From the NCBI GenBank assembly GCA_944325355.1, contig CALUZS010000001.1, positions 62,001 through 126,000 on the forward strand: a stretch of DNA of 64,000 bases, given 5' to 3'. This document shows, in pieces, positions 27,571 through 36,965 of the stretch. The notes under the pieces were generated by a model that did no database searches, was not told where the DNA came from, and saw only the letters and a list, made by a program, of their open reading frames with translations. Numbering within the stretch: position 1 is the stretch's first letter; the number at the start of each line of letters is the position of its first letter. Source of the stretch: an uncultured Parabacteroides sp. GTDB lineage: Bacteria; Bacteroidota; Bacteroidia; Bacteroidales; Tannerellaceae. The position numbers were made by a program, and so were the translations under genes.

Positions 27571-28265
27571 ATGAGACGAACTATTTTTACTGCTCTTTTA
27601 TGCGGAGTAATACTTATATTTTTTTCTTGCAATAATAATGATGAATTCAGGTACGGTCCGGGTGTTAAAGGTCCGCGTGTCATCAACGGAATAGAGAATT
27701 ACGCAGAAAATGTAAAAGGGGTCGCATTCTTTGCTTCCAGCAACGATGAAATTCCTTTTCAAATGGATGTAAATACAATAATTGGTATAAATTATGACGA
27801 ATCGTCTGAATATTATGCACGTTACTGGGGACTTTCGTACGCCTATGGCGATACGGTTTATCCGGGATATGTAATGACACGCCCGGTTAGGTACGCTTTG
27901 GCTGATACACTATCCGGCATATCAATCATTACCGAAAAGGATTTCGACGAACAGCACCCGGCAGGTTCTTCGATAAACGATATCCTGGACCTCACATACT
28001 TGACATATAAAGATGCAATTGCCGACCGCTGGGCAAAGGAAAGGGAAAGAACCCCGGGATTATACGACCGGGATATAGACTACATAAAGAGTATTCCGCT
28101 CTCAAGCTTCACGCCGGAGGATGGTGTCCTCCTACGGATGGAAAGAATGTCGCTTGATGTGAAAAATATCCGGCAAAGAAAGGCGAATACCCGCTGGCTT
28201 TGAAATTTACTTTCAACAACGGCGCCTACACCTACGAGAACACTATCACATACACGTTTGAATAA
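27571..28265 (+). pseudogene. Lipoprotein of unknown family with a C-terminal frameshift
   Basis: The open frame from 27571 encodes 210 residues with a lipoprotein signal (LIFFSC, Cys20) and no family I recognise, and stops at 28203. From about 28162 the neighbouring frame carries protein-like sequence (YPAKKGEYPLALKFTFNNG, then YTYENTITYTFE) up to a TAA at 28265. The break falls on a run of five A at 28162-28166; six A would read DVKKYPAKKGEYP in one frame and extend the protein to about 231 residues. So the gene is either truncated by a one-base deletion, phase-variable at this run, or hit by a sequencing error. Surface or periplasmic lipoprotein. Confidence 0.65.
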
Positions 28266-28280
28266 ACAACAGAACCGCTG

Positions 28281-28322
28281 AACGGGCAAGGGTAAACAAT
28301 CCGAATACCCTTGCCCGTTTTC
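28281..28322 (+). terminator. Terminator of the frameshifted lipoprotein gene
   Basis: A 14-bp stem (aacgggcaagggta with tacccttgcccgtt) followed by TTTTCTTTTC, 15 bp past the restored stop at 28265. Its position supports 28265 rather than 28203 as the original end. Confidence 0.85.
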
Positions 28323-28408
28323 TTTTCTCCTGCCGGCTCGTTAATTTCTCCGATTCACAAGCAAAAGCCTGTAACCCGTCAAACCTTGCCAGGCTACACA
28401 AAAAAACG

Positions 28409-28438
28409 TTTGAGGATAAAAGAAAACGATTATCTTTG
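28409..28438 (+). promoter_or_regulatory. Promoter of the GH43 gene
   Basis: TTTG (28409-28412), an 18-bp spacer and TATCTTTG (28431-28438). The -7 box and its flanks closely resemble the promoter of the next gene (pfp). Confidence 0.75.
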
Positions 28439-28500
28439 TCTGGTTTTTCAGATATGACCAAATTGATATTAAAAACAAATATTAACCATCAACATTCATC

Positions 28501-29517
28501 ATGAAGTATTTTGCCTTATTCATCGTTTGCCTGTTCATGGGCTGCAACGAGACAACAAAAGTAACGGAAAGCAGCTATACCAATCCGCTATTGGATAAAG
28601 ACAGTGCCGTATTGCATCTTGCGGACCCTTTTGTATATAAATACGACAGTCTGTATTACATGACCGGAACCGGAGGATTGCAAGACGGTAACTTCGTCTG
28701 CTATGTATCATCCGACCTGATAACTTGGGAAAAGCGTGGGGCACTCTACCAGAAACCTGCCGGACATGTCAGCTCTTCCCTCTTCTGGGCACCGGAAGTA
28801 AAGTTTTACAAAGGAAAATTTTACCTGACATACAGCTGTTATTTCACCGACCGCAATCTGATGCAGACCTGCTTGGCGGTAAGTGACCGTCCGGAAGGAC
28901 CGTTCAAGGACCTTTATACGCCTTGGTTCGATTTGGGATATTCTGCCATAGACTCGCACATATTCGTGGACGACGACGGTATCCCATACCTGTATTACAG
29001 CAAAAACGGTATGTACGACAAGGCAGCGACAGGCGAAATCTACGTCGTGAAGCTGAAAGAAGACCTCTCCGGGCTGGACGGCGAACCGGTATTCGTATCC
29101 GGCGCTTCCCAGGAATGGGAACGGGTCGCTTGGGAACGGAACCGTTGCAACGAAGGTCCGTCCGTTTTCAAAAGAGACGGACGCTACTATATGACCTATT
29201 CGGGCAACGATACCGGCTACGAGTTCTACGGCGTAGGCGTATCGACGGCAAGCCATCCGCTTGGTCCGTGGGTAAAGTATGCGGACAACCCGCTGATGAC
29301 TACCGACCTGTCGAAAGGCATCTCTTCACCCGGACATAATTCCCTCGTGGAAGCTCCCGACGGTAGCCTGTACATAGTTTACCACCGTCACGCAGACCCT
29401 CATTGCCAAAAGCCGAATTGGGACCGCGTAGTGTGTATGGACCGGCTCTATTTCGACGAAAACGGGAAACTCTGTACGGACGGCCCGACAAACACCGCAC
29501 AGAAAGTGGAATGGTGA
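28501..29517 (+). CDS. GH43-family glycosidase lipoprotein
   Basis: 338 residues with a short lipoprotein signal (CLFMGC, Cys15) and a five-bladed beta-propeller. The three GH43 acidic residues are in place: Asp42 (LADPF, general base), Asp151 (AIDSHIF, pKa modulator) and Glu218 (CNEGPSVF, general acid). Family members cleave arabinose- or xylose-containing glycans; some act on galactans. The subfamily and substrate cannot be settled here. It is probably cell-surface or periplasmic. It is not part of a SusC/SusD polysaccharide locus and is followed directly by the pfp promoter, which starts 2 bp after its stop. Confidence 0.88.
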   Translation: MKYFALFIVCLFMGCNETTKVTESSYTNPLLDKDSAVLHLADPFVYKYDSLYYMTGTGGLQDGNFVCYVSSDLITWEKRGALYQKPAGHVSSSLFWAPEVKFYKGKFYLTYSCYFTDRNLMQTCLAVSDRPEGPFKDLYTPWFDLGYSAIDSHIFVDDDGIPYLYYSKNGMYDKAATGEIYVVKLKEDLSGLDGEPVFVSGASQEWERVAWERNRCNEGPSVFKRDGRYYMTYSGNDTGYEFYGVGVSTASHPLGPWVKYADNPLMTTDLSKGISSPGHNSLVEAPDGSLYIVYHRHADPHCQKPNWDRVVCMDRLYFDENGKLCTDGPTNTAQKVEW

Positions 29518-29518
29518 A

Positions 29519-29549
29519 TTTGAGAATACAAAGAAAACGGCTATCTTTG
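29519..29549 (+). promoter_or_regulatory. Promoter of the PPi-phosphofructokinase gene
   Basis: TTTG (29519-29522), a 19-bp spacer and TATCTTTG (29542-29549) match the Bacteroidetes consensus perfectly, 55 bp before the ATG. Confidence 0.85.
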
Positions 29550-29603
29550 CCTGATATTTAAGAACAATCAGATTAGTTAGTTTTCATAAACAGAATCAAG
29601 AAA

Positions 29604-31250
29604 ATGGTAAAAAGTGCATTACAAATTGCAAGAGCAGCTTATCAACCAAAAGTTCCTGCTGCCTTGAAAGGCGCAGTAAAAGCTGTTGACGGCGAATATA
29701 CCCAATCGGTAGCCGATCAAGACGAAATCAAGAAATTGTTCCCGAACACCTACGGGATGCCGGTTATCACATTCGAAAAAAGCAATGAAAAGAAAGAATT
29801 GCCCGCCATGAATGTCGGCGTTATCTTATCAGGAGGACAAGCTCCCGGCGGTCACAACGTCATTGCAGGCTTGTTCGACGGTATCAAAGCGCACAACCCT
29901 GCATCACGCCTGTACGGATTCATTTTGGGACCCGGCGGATTGGTAGACCATAAATACATGGAACTTACCGCCGACATCATCGATGAATACCGCAACACCG
30001 GAGGTTTTGACATGATAGGTTCGGGCCGTACCAAACTGGAATTGAAAGAACAATTCGACAAAGGGCTGGAAATCCTGAAAGAACTCGACATCAAAGCGCT
30101 TGTTATTATCGGTGGTGACGACTCGAATACCAACGCTTGCGTATTGGCTGAATATTACAAGTCAATCAATGCAGGGGTACAGGTTATCGGTTGCCCGAAA
30201 ACCATCGACGGAGACTTGAAAAACGAACAAATCGAAACATCGTTTGGATTCGATACCGCCTGCAAAGTGTATTCGGAAGTTATCGGTAACATCGAACGCG
30301 ACTGCAACTCGGCTCAGAAATATTGGCACTTCATCAAATTGATGGGGCGCTCGGCTTCGCATATCGCTTTGGAATGCGCATTACAGACCCAGCCGAACAT
30401 CTGTATCATCTCGGAAGAGGTTGAAGCAAAGAACATGTCTTTGGACGACATCGTAACTTATATCGCAAGCGTTGTTGCAAAACGCGCAGAACAAGGCCAT
30501 AACTTCGGAACAGTTCTTATCCCCGAAGGTTTAATCGAATTCGTTCCGGCAATGAAACGTTTGATTGCCGAACTGAACGATTTCCTTGCTAAGCACGATG
30601 CCGAATTTAAGATGATCAAGAAAAGCGAGCAACGTGCGTACATCATCAGCAAGCTGACAAAAGAAAATTCAGAGTTATACGCATCGCTGCCGGAAGGTGT
30701 TGCACGCCAGTTGTCGTTAGACCGCGACCCGCACGGAAACGTGCAAGTTTCTCTTATCGAAACAGAGAAGTTGCTGTCGGAAATGGTTGGCAAGAAACTT
30801 GCAGAATGGAAAGCTGAAGGCAAGTTCGTTGGCAAATTCGCCGCACAACACCACTTCTTCGGTTACGAAGGCCGTTGCGCAGCTCCGTCAAACTATGACG
30901 CAGATTACTGCTATTCGCTCGGATATACGGCATCATGCCTGATCGCGGCTGGCAAAACCGGCTACATGTCATCGGTACGTAACACGACAGCTCCGGCAGA
31001 CCAATGGATTGCCGGCGGTATTCCTGTTACCATGATGATGAACATGGAACGCAGGCATGGCGAAATGAAACCGGTTATCCAGAAAGCATTGGTGAAACTG
31101 GACGGCGCTCCATTCAAGGAATTTGCGGCTCACCGCGAAGAATGGGCATTGAACACAAGCTATGTGTACCCGGGTCCGATTCAGTATTTTGGTCCGTCAG
31201 AAGTTTGCGACCAACCTACTAAAACGTTGCAATTGGAACAGAAACGATAA
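29604..31250 (+). CDS. pfp: Pyrophosphate--fructose 6-phosphate 1-phosphotransferase (long form)
   Basis: 548 residues, the size of the long (plant beta-subunit/Borrelia-like) PPi-PFK clade. The GGDD motif at 170-173 (instead of GGDG) marks pyrophosphate rather than ATP use, TIDGDL at 200-205 holds the catalytic Asp202/Asp204 pair and MGRSASHIALE follows. It catalyses the reversible phosphorylation of fructose 6-phosphate with PPi, central to glycolysis and gluconeogenesis in Bacteroidales. Monocistronic, with its own promoter and terminator. Confidence 0.94.
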   Translation: MVKSALQIARAAYQPKVPAALKGAVKAVDGEYTQSVADQDEIKKLFPNTYGMPVITFEKSNEKKELPAMNVGVILSGGQAPGGHNVIAGLFDGIKAHNPASRLYGFILGPGGLVDHKYMELTADIIDEYRNTGGFDMIGSGRTKLELKEQFDKGLEILKELDIKALVIIGGDDSNTNACVLAEYYKSINAGVQVIGCPKTIDGDLKNEQIETSFGFDTACKVYSEVIGNIERDCNSAQKYWHFIKLMGRSASHIALECALQTQPNICIISEEVEAKNMSLDDIVTYIASVVAKRAEQGHNFGTVLIPEGLIEFVPAMKRLIAELNDFLAKHDAEFKMIKKSEQRAYIISKLTKENSELYASLPEGVARQLSLDRDPHGNVQVSLIETEKLLSEMVGKKLAEWKAEGKFVGKFAAQHHFFGYEGRCAAPSNYDADYCYSLGYTASCLIAAGKTGYMSSVRNTTAPADQWIAGGIPVTMMMNMERRHGEMKPVIQKALVKLDGAPFKEFAAHREEWALNTSYVYPGPIQYFGPSEVCDQPTKTLQLEQKR

Positions 31251-31278
31251 TTGAGTTCTATAACTTCATGTAATTGGG

Positions 31279-31308
31279 ACGGGGGGTGGCATATTCCCCC
31301 CGTTTTTA
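31279..31308 (+). terminator. Terminator of pfp
   Basis: An 8-bp stem (acgggggg with ccccccgt) followed by TTTTT, 28 bp past the stop. Confidence 0.85.
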
Positions 31309-31338
31309 CTTTCAAACAATCAATAAAACAATTATACT

Positions 31339-32904
31339 ATGAGGAGCATTTACAAGAAAATGACAGGCTGTTTCATGGCAGCCGCACTATCCATTTCCGC
31401 AGTTGCCCAACAATCCGATTATCTGATATTGGCATCTGATGCGGTCAAGTCGGACCCGAATTGGAATAAAGTAGTTTCCGAACTGCAAAAATCCCATCCG
31501 AACGCACAAACTCTCTTTTATGGGAAAACTCCCGCCGATGTATTCGATGAAATAAAATCGTGCTACCCGAGATATGTTGCCGTAGTAGAGAAACCGGAAA
31601 ACATAGGGAAAGATTTCGTTATCGGCATGAACCGTCTCAGCCGCGAAGTGGATGATGACATTTATATGGATTTCCTTTGGGGTATGATTTCCGGATACGA
31701 TGCAGGAGCGGCTATCCGTGTGGTAAGGGATGCCCAAACGCCTAAACGGCTTCCGGTTTGCCTGACAACCATCAGCGACTTAGGTGACGGAAAATGGTTT
31801 GACATCTACTGTAACATCGCAGACAACAAACCAGGATACTACCGGACAAAATATTCCGGTGAGACAATCCAGACGGAACATCGCGTGACAGACACATTGG
31901 CTAACAACATGTATGCACGCCGCTGGTATGAAGCCGTAAAACGGTACGGGAGCGAGAAAAATGCCCGGGCACGTTTTGGAAAGAACTTCAGCGTCGACAA
32001 ACCAAATCTTCTGCAGCCGTTCGACAGCCTGTACCGAATGCTTGACCCGGATTTGATGATAACGGCTTCGCATGCCACCGAAAACAATCTGGAAATGCCT
32101 TTCTCGGCAGGCAACATCCTCTGCAAGGACGGGTATCTGTATGCGGACTATCCTCAAGGTCCCTCCTATTTCGATGAAAGCAATAAATGCAGGGTGTACC
32201 TTCCCATCGGGAACTGTCTGATTGGAAATACAAACAACACGAAAAACAGCATGTCTATGGCATGGATGAAACATGCAAAAGTATCTACTTTTGTTGGTTA
32301 TGTAGTAGTTACCTGGTACGGTAGAAACGGCTGGGGCGGTTTGCGGACGTTACTCACACAATCGGGAAGGTACACCGTCGCGGAATCGTTTTACCTGAAC
32401 CAACAGGATTTGTTATACCGCTTACAGGAAAATGCGCCGGATTTGGTGGGCAAGCCTTTCCCGTACGACAAAAAGGAAAATTTAGGGAATGCCTTTGCCG
32501 ATGCCGAAAAGACGGCAGGACGTAAAGTCAGCATGGACGAAATGGGACAATGGTACGACCGGGATGTCCTGGCCTATTACGGAGACCCGCTATGGAATGT
32601 GCGGTTAAATGAGATTCCGGAAGAAAACGATATCACCGTCACCTGCAAGCAAGGAAAAGGGAAATGCACGGTAACCATCAAGACCGGAAGGAATTTCGAC
32701 CTGAAACGGATGGAAGGAAGCAACCTGAACAAAGAGAATCTCCAACCGATGCCTTTCTCCTATTTCTTCCCTGAGCGTCTTGAAAACCCACGCCTGGCAG
32801 AAGGTCAAGATTGGAAAGCGGCGGTTGATGAAAACTTCCTGTTCCTTTACGACACCCATTTTGAACCGGGCAAGACTTACAAAATCGTTTTGCAAACCGA
32901 CTGA
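31339..32904 (+). CDS. Secreted protein with clan CD cysteine peptidase-like His/Cys arrangement, unknown family
   Basis: 521 residues with a signal peptide (cleavage near AVAQ, residue 24). I do not recognise a named family. Two hydrophobic strands end in possible catalytic residues: DLMITASHATE (His245) and RVYLPIGNCLIGN (Cys293), in the order and with the 40-50 residue spacing typical of caspases and gingipains (clan CD). Residues 27-130 look like an alpha/beta sandwich, and the last 100 residues (from about 420) like a beta-sandwich domain, also as in gingipain-type proteins. It ends ...TYKIVLQTD without a type IX secretion signal that I can recognise. Peptidase activity is inference. Monocistronic, convergent with the TPR gene. 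Confidence 0.75.
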   Translation: MRSIYKKMTGCFMAAALSISAVAQQSDYLILASDAVKSDPNWNKVVSELQKSHPNAQTLFYGKTPADVFDEIKSCYPRYVAVVEKPENIGKDFVIGMNRLSREVDDDIYMDFLWGMISGYDAGAAIRVVRDAQTPKRLPVCLTTISDLGDGKWFDIYCNIADNKPGYYRTKYSGETIQTEHRVTDTLANNMYARRWYEAVKRYGSEKNARARFGKNFSVDKPNLLQPFDSLYRMLDPDLMITASHATENNLEMPFSAGNILCKDGYLYADYPQGPSYFDESNKCRVYLPIGNCLIGNTNNTKNSMSMAWMKHAKVSTFVGYVVVTWYGRNGWGGLRTLLTQSGRYTVAESFYLNQQDLLYRLQENAPDLVGKPFPYDKKENLGNAFADAEKTAGRKVSMDEMGQWYDRDVLAYYGDPLWNVRLNEIPEENDITVTCKQGKGKCTVTIKTGRNFDLKRMEGSNLNKENLQPMPFSYFFPERLENPRLAEGQDWKAAVDENFLFLYDTHFEPGKTYKIVLQTD

Positions 32905-32937
32905 TTGCCGGGCGTAACATCGTTTGGGCTTTGAAAA

Positions 32938-32978
32938 TAAAAAAATCCGGAAGATAAATATATCCTCCGGATTTTTTT
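32938..32978. terminator. Bidirectional terminator
   Basis: AAAAAAATCCGGA...TCCGGATTTTTTT: an approximately 10-bp stem with A and T runs on both sides, serving the rightward secreted-protein gene and the leftward TPR gene, which end 34 bp and 22 bp away. Confidence 0.85.
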
Positions 32979-32999
32979 ATTGCAGATTAATAAATTCGA

Positions 33000-34214
33000 T
33001 TATTGATTCATTTCAGCTTCGATAGCATCAAATTCAGCACCCATATTCAAGTTGTAGTAAATACCTCTCAAAGCCGTCATGTAATCTCTGTTATCCGGCT
33101 TAGCTTTGTGAGCTTTTTCGAAATACGGAAGTGCTTTTTTGAACAATTCTTTTGCCTTTGCCAACTCTTCCTGATATTTCTTTGCATCGTCAATCATATT
33201 TGCATCACCTTGCTGAGTAACTCCTTGGTTGTAATAGATACGACCGAGATTTGCGATAGACTCAATGTACTCAGGATTAATTTCCAATGCCTTATTAAAG
33301 TAAACCTCTGCGTTATTGTAATCTTTCATCATCTCATAAACGCGTCCCATAACGTCATACAGCTGAACATTCTTCGGATCTTTTGATATTGCAGTATTCA
33401 GATAATTGATAGCCTCCGTATGTCTGTCTGTATTGATGTATATATTGATAAGATTTAACAGGTAATATGCTTCGTTCGGGAACTTCTGTACACCTTCTTC
33501 CAATGTCTTAGCGAAGTTTACAGTATCGCCTACTGCTTCATATTCGGATGCAAGAGTCTGATAAATTTCGTTTTCATAATTACCGTTGTTGTTCTTTGCT
33601 CTTTCCAAAGCCTTGATGGCAGTTTCATGACCCAATTGCGTAGCAACTACCGCAGCATAGTACTGAACGGTATAATAATTTGAGTCACGTTCTGCTGTTT
33701 TTTCGCCTTTGAACATCGGGTGATCAGCAATTTCAAGATACTGGTTGAACATCTGATAAGCTTTCTGGTAATCTTTTACACCGAAATAATAAGCACCTCC
33801 GTTAAAATATGAAAGGTGGTCGGTAGCCAAAATACTTTTGATGTTCTTTGTATGCTTTGGTTTTACTTTTCCCTTTTCATTCGGCAGCTGATCCAATTCA
33901 TATGCTTTCATAAAATAGGGATAAACTTGCAATAACGCATCATACATAGTTTTTTCGTCGAAAGTCTGTCCTAATGTTTGTTTAACGTATTCCGTATTAT
34001 ATTGCTGGTCTTCGATATAACCGGCAACATACCAAGTTTTAGGATCGTCCTTTGTCTCAGCATTTTCTAAAGCACTTTTAATCAATGTCCGTGCTTCTGC
34101 TATATTTGGCTGCGAACCTCTCACCAAGCTCTGGGCTTTACTTACATTTTTCTTTTGTGCAAAAGAAACTGAAGCAACCAAACATAATGCAATTGTAAAT
34201 ACCACTCGTTTCAT
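33000..34214 (-). CDS. Tetratricopeptide-repeat protein, exported
   Basis: 404 residues with a signal peptide (ends ASVSFA, residue 19) and TPR units through most of the length, clearest at 225-345 (ALEINPEYIESIANLGRIYY and preceding repeats). TPRs mediate protein-protein contacts; the likely location is the periplasm. The gene lies 32 bp downstream of gyrA on the same strand, a neighbourhood common in Bacteroidales, and may be cotranscribed with it. No specific function known. Confidence 0.88.
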   Translation of the reverse strand: MKRVVFTIALCLVASVSFAQKKNVSKAQSLVRGSQPNIAEARTLIKSALENAETKDDPKTWYVAGYIEDQQYNTEYVKQTLGQTFDEKTMYDALLQVYPYFMKAYELDQLPNEKGKVKPKHTKNIKSILATDHLSYFNGGAYYFGVKDYQKAYQMFNQYLEIADHPMFKGEKTAERDSNYYTVQYYAAVVATQLGHETAIKALERAKNNNGNYENEIYQTLASEYEAVGDTVNFAKTLEEGVQKFPNEAYYLLNLINIYINTDRHTEAINYLNTAISKDPKNVQLYDVMGRVYEMMKDYNNAEVYFNKALEINPEYIESIANLGRIYYNQGVTQQGDANMIDDAKKYQEELAKAKELFKKALPYFEKAHKAKPDNRDYMTALRGIYYNLNMGAEFDAIEAEMNQ

Positions 34215-34246
34215 TTCAAACTAAATTTAGATTAATAAACTCTTAA

Positions 34247-36790
34247 TTATTCATTTGTATTATTCTCATAATCTTGTTCAGCATCGCCGTCTTTTTGCTC
34301 CGCTTTATCCCCGACAGCCATCTCCTCTTTCTCGGAAAGGACTTTGCAAACCGATGCAATCTCATCATTTCTCTTTTCGAGATTGATTAAGCGGACACCT
34401 TGCGTCGCACGTCCGATGATGCTCAAATCGGCAACCTTCATACGGATTGCTATACCCGATTTGTTGATTATCATCAAATCGTTGTCGTTCGTCACATTCA
34501 TCATTGCAACCAGTTTCCCGGTCTTTTCTGTAATGTTTATGGTCTTAACGCCCTTGCCTCCTCTATTTGTCTTACGGTAATCATCAACGTCCGAGCGTTT
34601 TCCATACCCTTGTTCCGATACGACCAGAATTGTTTCCGCGTCTTTATCCTTATCCTTTATACATGCCATTCCGACAACTTCATCCGAACCGTCATCGTCC
34701 AACGTCATGCCTCGTACACCGGCTGCCGTACGTCCCATCTCGCGGACTGCGCTTTCATGGAAACGGATTGCCCTGCCGTTCCGGTTGGCAATCAGTACTT
34801 CGTTATTGCCATTGGTCATGCAGACCTGTATCAAGCCGTCGTCTTCACGCAAAGTTATCGCATTCACACCGTTCTGGCGCGGACGAGAATAAGCCTCCAG
34901 CAATGTTTTCTTGATGATTCCCTTTTTCGTGCAGAACAACAGGTAATGCGAATTGATGAAGTCAATATCCGTCGTCAGTTTCTTTACACGGATAAACGCT
35001 TGAATCTTATCGTCAGAATCAATGTTCAGCAAATTCTGGATAGCCCGTCCTTTCGCATTCTTGGCACCTTCCGGAATTTCATACACTTTCAACCAGTAAC
35101 AGCGTCCTTTTGCCGTGAAGAAAAGCAATGTGGCGTGCATGGATGCCGGATAAATATATTCCACAAAGTCTTCATCTCGCGTTTCGGAACCTTTAGATCC
35201 TACGCCACCCCTGCCTTGCGAGCGGAACTCTTTCAGTGGCGTACGTTTGATGTATCCTAAATGGGAGATGGTGATAATCATTTCATCGTCGGCGTAAAAA
35301 TCCTCCGGATTCAGCTCTTCCGATGCATATACGATATCTGTTTTACGTTCATCGCCATATTTTTCCTTGATTTCGGTCAATTCGTCTTTAATCACTTTCA
35401 TACAAAGATCGTCATTTTCCAAAATCTCCTTCAAATACGCTATCAGTTTTTCTATCTCTTCGTATTCGGCATGCAACTTTTCCTGTTCCAAACCGGTGAG
35501 TTGCCGCAAACGCATCTCTACGATTGCCCGAGCCTGTATATCCGACAGCCCGAACCGTTCCATCAAGCGGTCGATTGCGTCCTGAGGACTCTTTGACGCC
35601 TTAATAATGGCTATGACTTCATCGATATTATCGGAAGCAATAATTAATCCTTCCAAGATATGCGCCCGCTCTTCCGCCTTCTTCAAATCGAATTTCGTAC
35701 GGCGGATTACCACTTCATGACGGTGGTCTACAAATGCCTTTATCAAATCTTTCAAATTCAACAGACGCGGACGTCCATTCACCAATGCGATATTGTTGAC
35801 ACTGAAAGAGGATTGCAACTCTGTAAGTTTGTACAACTTATTCAGAACGACGTTTGCATTCGCGTCCCTTTTCACGTCGACTACAATCCGGACCTGGCTT
35901 TTCCTATCCGATTCATCGTTAACGTTCGATATGCCGTCTATCCGTTTCTCATTGACAAGTTCCGCGATCTTCTTTATCAATTCCGCTTTGTTTACGGAAT
36001 ACGGAATTTCGGTAATGATAATCTTGTCGTGGTTGGCACCGTTCTCTATTTCCGCCTTTCCTCGGATGATTATTCGTCCGCGCCCGGTCTCAAAGGCTTC
36101 CTTGACTCCGGAGTAACCGTAAATCGTAGCTCCCGTCGGAAAATCCGGAGCCTTTATATATTTGGTAAGACCATCAATATCTATTTCACCTTTTGAATCG
36201 ATATAAGCAATACATCCGTCGAGCACTTCGCTCAGATTGTGTGTCGGCATATTGGTTGCCATTCCGACGGCTATACCCGAAGCGCCGTTCACCAACAGGT
36301 TCGGGATTCTTGTCGGCAGGACAGTCGGTTCCTTTAACGTATCATCAAAGTTTAGCTGAAAGTCTACCGTATCTTTATCTATATCCCGCAACATCTCTTC
36401 AGCCATGCGGCTTAACCTGGCTTCCGTATAACGCATTGCTGCCGGACTGTCACCATCCATCGAACCGAAGTTTCCCTGACCATCGACCAGCGTGTAACGC
36501 ATGGACCATTTTTGTGCCATACGAACCATCGCATAATATACGGAAGAATCGCCATGCGGATGATATTTACCTAAAACTTCACCAACAATTCTTGCAGATT
36601 TCTTATAAGGCTTGTCGGATGTATTCCCCAATTCATTCATTCCGAACAATATTCGACGATGAACCGGTTTAAATCCATCCCTCACATCGGGAAGCGCACG
36701 CGAAACGATTACCGACATCGAATAATCGATGTAAGCCGATTTCATTTCCTCCTCGATGTTTATCTTTATAATTCTATCTTGTTCAACCAT
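34247..36790 (-). CDS. gyrA: DNA gyrase subunit A
   Basis: 847 residues. The breakage-reunion domain contains the catalytic Tyr121 ([10 protein letters not shown]) and the quinolone-resistance region [12 protein letters not shown], where the E. coli Ser83 position is Ser82 (sensitive type) and the Asp87 position is Tyr86. The C-terminal beta-pinwheel carries the GyrA-box ([11 protein letters not shown], around 520-530), which distinguishes it from ParC, and the end is acidic ([17 protein letters not shown]). With GyrB it introduces negative supercoils. First gene of a leftward pair with the TPR gene. Confidence 0.96.
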   Translation of the reverse strand: MVEQDRIIKINIEEEMKSAYIDYSMSVIVSRALPDVRDGFKPVHRRILFGMNELGNTSDKPYKKSARIVGEVLGKYHPHGDSSVYYAMVRMAQKWSMRYTLVDGQGNFGSMDGDSPAAMRYTEARLSRMAEEMLRDIDKDTVDFQLNFDDTLKEPTVLPTRIPNLLVNGASGIAVGMATNMPTHNLSEVLDGCIAYIDSKGEIDIDGLTKYIKAPDFPTGATIYGYSGVKEAFETGRGRIIIRGKAEIENGANHDKIIITEIPYSVNKAELIKKIAELVNEKRIDGISNVNDESDRKSQVRIVVDVKRDANANVVLNKLYKLTELQSSFSVNNIALVNGRPRLLNLKDLIKAFVDHRHEVVIRRTKFDLKKAEERAHILEGLIIASDNIDEVIAIIKASKSPQDAIDRLMERFGLSDIQARAIVEMRLRQLTGLEQEKLHAEYEEIEKLIAYLKEILENDDLCMKVIKDELTEIKEKYGDERKTDIVYASEELNPEDFYADDEMIITISHLGYIKRTPLKEFRSQGRGGVGSKGSETRDEDFVEYIYPASMHATLLFFTAKGRCYWLKVYEIPEGAKNAKGRAIQNLLNIDSDDKIQAFIRVKKLTTDIDFINSHYLLFCTKKGIIKKTLLEAYSRPRQNGVNAITLREDDGLIQVCMTNGNNEVLIANRNGRAIRFHESAVREMGRTAAGVRGMTLDDDGSDEVVGMACIKDKDKDAETILVVSEQGYGKRSDVDDYRKTNRGGKGVKTINITEKTGKLVAMMNVTNDNDLMIINKSGIAIRMKVADLSIIGRATQGVRLINLEKRNDEIASVCKVLSEKEEMAVGDKAEQKDGDAEQDYENNTNE

Positions 36791-36965
36791 TTATATAATT
36801 ATTTATTACATCCAATCTTTCATTTTTACAGTAACCAAGAAAAATTGCACTAAGATACAGCTTTTCCCGTTATTACGAAAGAGTTTTCCGGGAAAACTTC
36901 CATTTACAGGCTGCCGTTTCTAAAAAAATAAACGGCTTCTCGCGCACAAGAGAATGGTTTTCATC

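Noticed and set aside
28501..31250. Polysaccharide utilisation locus around GH43
   Set aside because: No SusC/SusD-like genes or sensor-regulator are present on either side; the next gene is glycolytic.
34400..35260. Plus-strand open frame of 286 codons
   Set aside because: Lies entirely opposite gyrA, whose reading frame and conserved motifs are unambiguous.
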